Source: Elusimicrobiota bacterium
GTDB taxonomy: Bacteria; CG03; SLGR01; PWQF01
Assembly: GCA_003556865.1 (NCBI GenBank)
Contig: PWQF01000130.1
Span: 1-5,634, forward strand
Direction: 5' to 3'
Length of the DNA stretch: 5,634 nt
Below are positions 1 through 3,421 of the stretch, piece by piece. The notes beneath the pieces are model-generated. The model was not told the DNA's origin. It made no database searches and worked only from the letters and a program-made list of their open reading frames with translations. The position numbers and the translations under genes are program-made. Each line of letters begins with the position of its first letter. The first letter of the stretch is position 1.

Positions 1-314
1 CCCGCGTGTTGTAGGATGGCGCTCAGGGCCACGGGCCACAGTGCGCCGATGTTCGCCCGCAGGCTTGCTAGGGCGTCCTCAGCATCGCCCGCGGGCCATC
101 CGTGCCAGTCGTCACCGCAGGTGTGCCAGGCTTCAACCGCGCCCAGCGGTATCAGCTCGGGTGCGTCCAGGTAGGCCGCGCGCGTCTCGCTCCGGTCCGG
201 TGGTATCCCCACCGCAACCGCCATCGGCCGCCCGTCGCACTCGACTAGGCCGGTTGCCCACAGATCGCCAACGTCCAGGGTTTCGCGCCAGCGCGGCGCG
301 TCCGTAGCGTGCAA
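1..314 (-). CDS. Hypothetical protein, N-terminal part (runs off left edge)
   Basis: I do not recognise the family. The frame is open from a TTG codon at 314-312 to the window edge, giving 104 residues with no stop. The translation looks protein-like: an acidic, Trp-rich segment (DLWATGLVECDGRP, then AWHTCGDDWHGWPAGDAED) and an amphipathic helix (SLRANIGALWPVALSAILQ) at the edge. It follows the stop of the 86-residue gene by 38 bp and belongs to the same operon. The start is uncertain. The TTG has only a weak, close GAAGAG upstream. A better signal, GAGGTGG five bases before a GTG at 342-340, lies in the neighbouring frame, whose first residues (VTRYTRHEELARYGR) also look coding. The true gene may therefore start at 342 and contain a one-base shift near 305-285. 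It may continue into the gene at the right edge if the molecule is circular. Confidence 0.7.
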   Translation of the reverse strand, partial: MHATDAPRWRETLDVGDLWATGLVECDGRPMAVAVGIPPDRSETRAAYLDAPELIPLGAVEAWHTCGDDWHGWPAGDAEDALASLRANIGALWPVALSAILQHA

Positions 315-352
315 GCTCTTCGTGGCGGGTGTACCGCGTCACTGCTACCACC

Positions 353-613
353 TCAAAACGTCGCTTCGATCTGGTGTGACACGCGCCCCTCCTTGGGGTG
401 CCTGGCATGTACCAACAGCGAGCGCGAGCCTTGCGGGTACAGCTCGCGCCATTCACTCCGCCGCTCTTTCAAGTCCCGCCGCACAAGCCGCACCGCTGCA
501 ACCGCGGCTTCAAAGCTCGTCTCTGCCTCTACCGTGCCCAACTCGAACTCCGAGTCGGTCACGTCCGCCTGTACCGATACAAGCCAGGTGGAAGATTCCG
601 GGTTCTGTGTCAT
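353..613 (-). CDS. Small hypothetical protein (86 aa)
   Basis: This small soluble protein of unknown function begins MTQNPESSTWLVSVQADV. It has an acidic first half (DSEFELGTVEAETSFEAA) and a basic second half (RLVRRDLKERRSEWRELY) and ends IEATF. No transmembrane segment, signal peptide or known motif is visible. The predicted pattern is two short strands, then a long charged helix, then a strand-like tail. It is the third gene of the recombinase operon. The ATG at 613-611 overlaps the stop of the upstream gene as TGATG, which implies translational coupling, and a GA-rich Shine-Dalgarno-like stretch (GAGGGGG) lies just upstream. A GTG at 616-614 is an alternative start, one residue longer. 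Its place beside a ribbon-helix-helix protein makes a partner or accessory role possible, but this is only an inference from position. Confidence 0.82.
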   Translation of the reverse strand: MTQNPESSTWLVSVQADVTDSEFELGTVEAETSFEAAVAAVRLVRRDLKERRSEWRELYPQGSRSLLVHARHPKEGRVSHQIEATF

Positions 614-966
614 CACTCCCCCTCTTCCCGCTTCGCTGCGCGTTCGGCCTTCGCCGCTTCCCGTTCAAGCTCCGTCAAGCCGCGGGCCAGGGCCACACGG
701 GTAACAAGGCTCTTCGTCTGCCGTCCAACCGCGCACTCGGGAATGTGGCCAAGGCGCCCCACAAGGGCGTCTATGCGGGCCACAAGCGCCCTTGGGGCTC
801 GAATCTGAAACGGTTGCGTCGTGTCGTCATGTTCCATCGTTTCATCCTCCGTCATCATCGCCGCCAAGCTCTCCGCGTCCAGCGCGCGGGGGGGTGGGGT
901 CATCCCTAACGCGCCGGCCAACAGGGCGTCGCCGCGCCGCACCCTAACCAGGTCAATCGTCGTCAT
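613..966 (-). CDS. Ribbon-helix-helix-like DNA-binding protein (117 aa)
   Basis: This is probably a small DNA-binding regulator. Residues about 50-105 fit the ribbon-helix-helix (CopG/Arc/MetJ) pattern: a short strand (QPFQIRAP), a first helix (RALVARIDALVGRL), a turn, and a second helix (TKSLVTRVALARGLTELERE). RHH proteins bind DNA as dimers through the strand and often act as plasmid copy-number regulators, partition adaptors or antitoxins. The first 48 residues are an extra N-terminal arm ending in an acidic stretch (TEDETMEHDD), and the tail (EREAAKAERAAKREEGE) is a charged helix. The open frame extends to 1134, but the ATG at 966-964 overlaps the recombinase stop as ATGA. The upstream extension (RTRGNRGRARIPRGG) is antisense-like low-complexity sequence, so the coupled ATG is chosen. 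The assignment rests on the pattern by eye, without a profile search. A toxin partner is not evident, since the next gene does not resemble one. Confidence 0.85.
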   Translation of the reverse strand: MTTIDLVRVRRGDALLAGALGMTPPPRALDAESLAAMMTEDETMEHDDTTQPFQIRAPRALVARIDALVGRLGHIPECAVGRQTKSLVTRVALARGLTELEREAAKAERAAKREEGE

Positions 967-1673
967 GCTGCCAGCTCTTTCCGTGCCACGTCGCGAACGG
1001 TCGTAGCGCTCCAACCGCGCCCGTTGCGAGTCAGCATCCCGCGCGCTTCGAGACGCGCCGCAATCGCCCGCAGAGTCAGGCCCGCCGCGCGGTATTCGTG
1101 CACGGCCGCGATTACCTCTTGTTCTGCCTGGCATGGCTCCAGGGTCCGGCCATCGTCCTTCACTTGAAAGCCGTAGGGGATATGGCCGGTGCGCTCACCA
1201 CGCGCGCGCTTCGCTGCCAGGGCAACGCGGGTGCGCTCACCGATAAGGGCTCGCTCATAGGCCGCGAAGGCATCGATCATCGTCCGCATCAACTGTCCCG
1301 CGGGGCCTTCGTCTTCCGTCCCTTCGCCCGCCGCGCTCACCACGCGCGCGCCGTTGCGCTCCGCCATGCGTTCGGCCATCGCCGCGATCATCACGTCGCG
1401 GGCCAGCCGGTCACGTTTCGCCACAATCAACAGCTCCGCCTTGTGCTCTTTCACTTCGCCCAGCGCCGCCAACAGGCCGGGTCGCCGGTCCAGCGGAGCG
1501 CCGCCGCTAACTCCAAGGTCTTCGTAGACGGCCACAAGGGACACGCCACGGGCCGCACACCACGCCTCGATTGCGTCTCGCTGCGCCGCGGGGCCGTTCG
1601 CTTGTTCGTCCGTGCTTACTCGGATATAGGCTACCGCGGTTTGCTTCGTGTCGGGCGTCGTGTTGCTGGTCAT
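963..1673 (-). CDS. Serine recombinase (resolvase/invertase family)
   Basis: This site-specific recombinase probably resolves plasmid multimers or catalyses inversion or integration through a serine-DNA intermediate. The resolvase N-terminal domain covers about residues 12-150. It has YIRVSTDEQ with Arg18 and nucleophile Ser20, YEDLGVSGG at 50-58, KRDRLARD at 86-93 with catalytic Arg89 and Arg92, and the E-helix start YERALIGERTR at 139-149. A C-terminal DNA-binding part follows (HIPYGF at 164, then two helices LTLRAIAARLEARG and WSATTVRDVARK), like the start of the 'Recombinase' domain. At 236 residues it is slightly longer than Tn3-type resolvases (about 185) and far shorter than large integrases. 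The ATG at 1673-1671 has AAGGGGGG five bases upstream and a promoter 24 bp upstream. It is the first gene of the operon, and its stop overlaps the next start (ATGA). All catalytic residues I could check are present. Confidence 0.95.
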   Translation of the reverse strand: MTSNTTPDTKQTAVAYIRVSTDEQANGPAAQRDAIEAWCAARGVSLVAVYEDLGVSGGAPLDRRPGLLAALGEVKEHKAELLIVAKRDRLARDVMIAAMAERMAERNGARVVSAAGEGTEDEGPAGQLMRTMIDAFAAYERALIGERTRVALAAKRARGERTGHIPYGFQVKDDGRTLEPCQAEQEVIAAVHEYRAAGLTLRAIAARLEARGMLTRNGRGWSATTVRDVARKELAA

Positions 1674-1696
1674 CGTGTCCCCCCCTTCGCTTGCAG

Positions 1697-1726
1697 ATAC
1701 TACACAATCCGATTGACGCTTGTCAA
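1697..1726 (-). promoter_or_regulatory. Sigma70-type promoter of the recombinase operon
   Basis: On the minus strand a perfect -35 hexamer TTGACA (1726-1721) is followed after 18 bp by a TAGTAT -10 (1702-1697, four of six consensus bases). Initiation would fall near 1690, leaving a leader of about 17 bases that contains the AAGGGGGG ribosome-binding site of the recombinase. A run of seven A (1750-1744 on the minus strand) sits upstream where an UP element could act. No other hexamer pair this good was noticed in the window. Confidence 0.75.
1713..1726. promoter_or_regulatory. Inverted repeat over the -35 box (candidate operator)
   Basis: TTGAC-gctt-GTCAA is a perfect 5-bp inverted repeat covering the -35 hexamer, so a bound protein would block RNA polymerase. 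Read on the plus strand its left part is TTGACGC, which is also present in every iteron-to-iteron junction near 3342-3411. The replication initiator, the RHH protein or the recombinase could be the ligand. Assignment as an operator is inference. Confidence 0.45.
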
Positions 1727-1980
1727 GTGCTATGTGTGCGGTCTTTTTTTACCGGTCCGGTCGGAGCGGTAATAGGCCGGGGGCCGCACGTCCTGAAACT
1801 GTCAGCTCGGTGTCAGGGCCAGATCATAGATCCGCCATCGGGGCCGCTACGGGGCGCCGCGTGCCCGTCGTGTCACAGGCCGCCCGTTGCGCCGTCCAGG
1901 GGCGCCGCTGTCATGGGGTGGGGTAAGGGGCCGCCGGTCCCGGGCGAAGGTTGCAGGGGTGCCGCGGGGTGTCAGGGGTG
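1727..1980. other. Intergenic region upstream of the recombinase; possible recombination site
   Basis: No convincing gene lies here. It holds a palindrome ACCGG-T-CCGGT at 1751-1761 next to a T7 run (1744-1750), five TGTCA motifs on the plus strand (starting at 1800, 1811, 1871, 1909 and 1970, with a sixth at 1979 spanning the stop of the next gene), and GATC-ATA-GATC at 1822-1832. Serine recombinases often act at a site beside their own gene, so this is the natural place for a res-like site, but subsite structure could not be proven by eye. No hairpin followed by a U-tract was found for termination of the upstream gene. Confidence 0.35.
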
Positions 1981-2499
1981 TCAGTCGAACACCGCCCGCA
2001 GAAGACCGCGCACACGTCCGCCGATACCGTGCCGCTCGGTGGGGCGCGTGTCCCGCTGCGCCGTTGCCAGCTCTATTGACGCCCGGTGCGCTGCGTCCAG
2101 GGCGCGCCGTGTCTCTGACAGCTCGTCACGGAGCGCCGCCACCTCGGAGAACAGGTTGTCACGTTGGCGCCGCACGTCTTCGAGGGCGTCTTGCAGGTCC
2201 CCGATTCTCTCTCGCAGGGCGGCCGCCGTAGCCTCTGCCGCGCGCCCGGTGGCGCCGGTGGCATGGTCCCGGTCATCGGCCGCCGCTTCGCCGGGGGTGC
2301 GCCGCTGTATGGGGCTCTCGGTGGTGAGTAGCGCGCGAAGGTCCGCCGCCCGAATCACCACGGGCGCCGTTGTGTCATGGCCGGGGGGGCGAAGGTCCTT
2401 CAACCGCCCGCTCGCGATCCAACGTCGGATCGTCCGTGCGCTGCGCCCGCTCAGTCGCACCGCTTCGGGCACGCCTATCAGGTCATCGGCTCGTGTCAT
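1981..2499 (-). CDS. Helix-turn-helix / coiled-coil DNA-binding protein (172 aa)
   Basis: This is a probable DNA-binding regulator or plasmid-maintenance protein. Residues about 5-60 resemble a MerR/excisionase-type winged helix-turn-helix: GVPEAVRLSGRSARTIRRW as the HTH, then SGRLKDLRPPG as the wing, then VIRAADLRALL, the usual closing helix. A Pro/Ala/Asp-rich linker (60-85) leads to a long Ala/Glu/Arg/Leu heptad-like helix (about 86-150; RERIGDLQDALEDVRRQRD, EVAALRDELSETRRALD), a likely coiled coil for oligomerisation. The tail GRVRGLLRAVFD is basic and amphipathic. The layout of N-terminal HTH plus C-terminal coiled coil recalls plasmid proteins such as KfrA, but no sequence relationship is claimed. 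The ATG at 2499-2497 has GGAGGGG six bases upstream. The gene stands alone, with 307 bp between its stop and the recombinase start. Copy-number control, partition or autoregulation are all possible. Confidence 0.87.
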   Translation of the reverse strand: MTRADDLIGVPEAVRLSGRSARTIRRWIASGRLKDLRPPGHDTTAPVVIRAADLRALLTTESPIQRRTPGEAAADDRDHATGATGRAAEATAAALRERIGDLQDALEDVRRQRDNLFSEVAALRDELSETRRALDAAHRASIELATAQRDTRPTERHGIGGRVRGLLRAVFD

Positions 2500-2528
2500 G
2501 GTCCGCCCCTCCGTGTCATGGTCCGCCC
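2492..2528. repeat. Tandem duplication of a ribosome-binding/start region
   Basis: The 17-mer CGTGTCATGGTCCGCCC occurs at 2492-2508 and again at 2512-2528 (period 20 bp). Each copy contains an ATG on the minus strand. The downstream one (2499-2497) starts the HTH protein, and the upstream one (2519-2517) opens a seven-codon frame. The repeat may be a duplicated translation-initiation region or a pair of protein-binding sites. Confidence 0.8.
2496..2519 (-). CDS. Possible leader mini-ORF (7 codons) upstream of the HTH gene
   Basis: The ATG at 2519-2517 encodes MTRRGGP and its TGA overlaps the ATG of the HTH gene as ATGA. The Shine-Dalgarno of the HTH gene (GGAGGGG) lies inside this mini-ORF, so translating ribosomes would cover it and reinitiate. 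The ribosome-binding site of the mini-ORF itself is weak (GGGCGG). It may equally be a by-product of the 20-bp duplication. Confidence 0.25.
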   Translation of the reverse strand: MTRRGGP

Positions 2529-2553
2529 GTGGCGCCGCCCGTGGACGTGTCCA
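2523..2553. promoter_or_regulatory. Repeat and palindrome upstream of the HTH gene (possible operator)
   Basis: CCGCCCGTGG is repeated directly at 2523-2532 and 2535-2544, and the second copy runs into an inverted repeat TGGAC-GT-GTCCA (2542-2553). The location 25-55 bp upstream of the start codon suits an operator for autoregulation by the HTH protein. No clear -35/-10 pair was found for this gene. Function is inferred from position. Confidence 0.3.
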
Positions 2554-2666
2554 GGCTATCGCAGGGGTAGCAGCTCGTCACGAAACCGGCCGGCGTGGGG
2601 TGAGGGGTCCGCGCTCCGGAGCAAACACAGGCCCGGGGCGTGCGCTCCGCCGCTCGGGGGCCAGCC

Positions 2667-2883
2667 CGAACACTTCCGATTCACGAAGTCGGTTCGAGCG
2701 CCGCAAGAGTCCCGCGGCCGGGGGGCTCGCGTTATCTGCCGACGATCAACCCCCCGGGAAGGACCCGCGCCCGTGCTCTTCGAGGGGGTGTCCCTCGAAC
2801 ACGTCTTGACCAGGTGCAACCGGGGGCCGAACGGTTGCGCTATCTGTTGCCCGTCCGAATCGCCGTCGTTTTTTCCCGGCGAT
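2667..2883. other. Cluster of four potential hairpins
   Basis: Four inverted repeats follow one another. (a) CGAAC/GTTCG at 2667-2696 encloses CGATT/AGTCG. (b) TTCGAGGG-ggtgt-CCCTCGAA at 2779-2799 is extended by an outer CGTG/CACG across a 3-base bulge (2772-2803). (c) GCAACCG, a 9-base loop, and CGGTTGC lie at 2816-2838, extended by a G-C pair and a wobble. (d) ATCGCCG, an 11-base loop with a T6 run, and CGGCGAT lie at 2859-2883. They could fold in RNA or in single-stranded DNA. No U-tract follows a stem, so they do not look like simple terminators. Confidence 0.5.
2767..2793. repeat. 27-bp direct repeat, copy 1 (in hairpin)
   Basis: This copy is identical over 27 bp to 3156-3182; the shared core is CTCTTCGAGGGGGTGTCC. 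The bases immediately after this copy (CTCGAA) complete the 8-bp hairpin arm, so this copy can fold. It is preceded by AAGGACCCGCGCC, which also occurs near copy 2, 17 bp further away. Confidence 0.85.
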
Positions 2884-3155
2884 CTCGGTGGTGTCACTCT
2901 TCCCACAAGTCGTGATCCCCCGGGGTGTCTGCCGTGCCCGTCCAGGTTCGCCGCTGCGCCGCTGCCGTGTCTCTGCGGGGGTCCTCGGTAGGGTTTCGCC
3001 GCGGGCCGTTCTAGGGCCATTCCCGGGCCGCTCGTGACGTGTTTTTGTTCATTCAGTGGTTTCGCCACCTTAGAAAAGAATCGAGGCCCGGGGTTTCATT
3101 CTTCGCCCGTACCCCCGGATCCCCCCTCAGAAGGACCCGCGCCGCCGGCACGGTT

Positions 3156-3182
3156 GCGCCCGTGCTCTTCGAGGGGGTGTCC
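3156..3182. repeat. 27-bp direct repeat, copy 2
   Basis: This is the second perfect copy of the element at 2767-2793. The following bases (GTCACAG) do not complete the hairpin. The flank AAGGACCCGCGCC lies upstream at 3131-3143, separated from the core by an extra 17 bp (gccggcacggttgcgcc), so the whole duplicated segment is about 40 bp with one insertion. Confidence 0.85.
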
Positions 3183-3270
3183 GTCACAGCCGGCCGCCTC
3201 GGTGTGTCGGGGCTCGGTGGGCTCTTGTTACACCAGCGCGCGCCGCGCTCCAGCGAAGGCGCGACGCATG

Positions 3271-3341
3271 GGGGTTTCCTACTTCGTATTAACTCCGTAG
3301 GATTAGGAAAAGTGAAGGGCTTGGAATTATTTAGGAATAAG
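3271..3341. other. AT-rich stretch beside the iterons (candidate DNA-unwinding element)
   Basis: This segment is visibly poorer in G+C than anything else in the window. It contains TTAGGAA twice (3303-3309 and 3331-3337) and an inverted repeat TTTCCTA (3275-3281) / TAGGAAA (3304-3310). In iteron plasmids an AT-rich segment next to the iterons melts when the initiator binds. No good DnaA box (TTATNCACA) was found in it. The role is inferred from position and composition. Confidence 0.6.
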
Positions 3342-3411
3342 CGCACAAAGTAGCGGGGGTTGACGCACAAAGTAGCGGGGGTTGACGCACAAAGTAGCGG
3401 GGGTTGACGCA
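3342..3411. repeat. Iterons: three perfect 22-bp direct repeats plus a 4-bp remnant
   Basis: Three uninterrupted identical units lie at 3342-3363, 3364-3385 and 3386-3407, each beginning CGCACAAAGTAG and ending CGGGGGTTGA. A fourth begins (CGCA, 3408-3411) and breaks off. A 22-bp period is about two helical turns, so bound proteins would sit on one face of the DNA, as in iteron origins where the Rep protein binds each unit. The array starts 14 bp past the stop of the large inferred initiator gene and borders the AT-rich segment, so it is the best candidate for the replication origin. The array is non-coding. Confidence 0.9.
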
Positions 3412-3421
3412 TCCCGCGGGG

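Larger units (their letters stand above)
2554..3341. other. Long non-coding region between the HTH gene and the iterons
   Basis: I see no gene here that I would defend. An open minus-strand frame (2556-3068) starts at a GTG without a good ribosome-binding site, and its product is a Pro/Gly/Arg-rich low-complexity sequence. The region instead holds hairpins (2667-2883), a duplicated 27-bp element (2767 and 3156), relatively AT-rich islands (about 3040-3080 and 3271-3341), and a 16-bp imperfect direct repeat of GGGGTTTC-type sequence at 3090-3105 and 3271-3286 (14 of 16 identical). Such a mixture beside iterons fits an extended replication or transfer control region. Confidence 0.5.

Noticed and set aside
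133..456. Minus-strand open frame of 107 codons
   Set aside because: Its first third is antiphase to the 86-aa gene and its end is an Arg/Gly-rich shadow of the left-edge gene. Only the segment from the GTG at 342 to about 290 may be coding, and that is reported as a frameshift question.
353..966. Toxin-antitoxin pair (RHH protein plus 86-aa protein)
   Set aside because: The RHH-like protein could be an antitoxin, but the 86-aa partner shows no RelE, MazF, PIN or other toxin signature that I can see, so the pair is not called.
1744..1770. Intrinsic terminator suggested by T7 next to the ACCGG/CCGGT palindrome
   Set aside because: On the plus strand the T run precedes the stem, and on the minus strand it is an A run, so neither strand gives a stem followed by U. 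It is more likely an upstream promoter element or operator.
1571..2809. Plus-strand open frame of 412 codons
   Set aside because: It runs antisense to the recombinase and HTH genes and across both non-coding regions. Its product is Ser/Arg/Pro-rich low-complexity sequence, typical of a GC-rich shadow frame, while the minus-strand genes have motifs, ribosome-binding sites and overlaps.
2859..2883. Terminator suggested by ATCGCCG/CGGCGAT and a T6 run
   Set aside because: The T run lies inside the loop, not after the stem.
2556..3068. Minus-strand open frame of 170 codons starting at GTG
   Set aside because: It has no proper ribosome-binding site, a Pro/Gly/Arg-rich product, and third positions poorer in G+C than the real genes. 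It also crosses the hairpins and one 27-bp repeat. It is the best residual coding candidate of the region but is not supported.
3342..3411. CRISPR array
   Set aside because: The three 22-bp units are contiguous with no spacers, which fits iterons and not CRISPR.
3053..3412. Minus-strand open frame of 119 codons through the iterons
   Set aside because: The repetitive N-terminus is only the translation of the iteron array, and the rest has no protein-like features.
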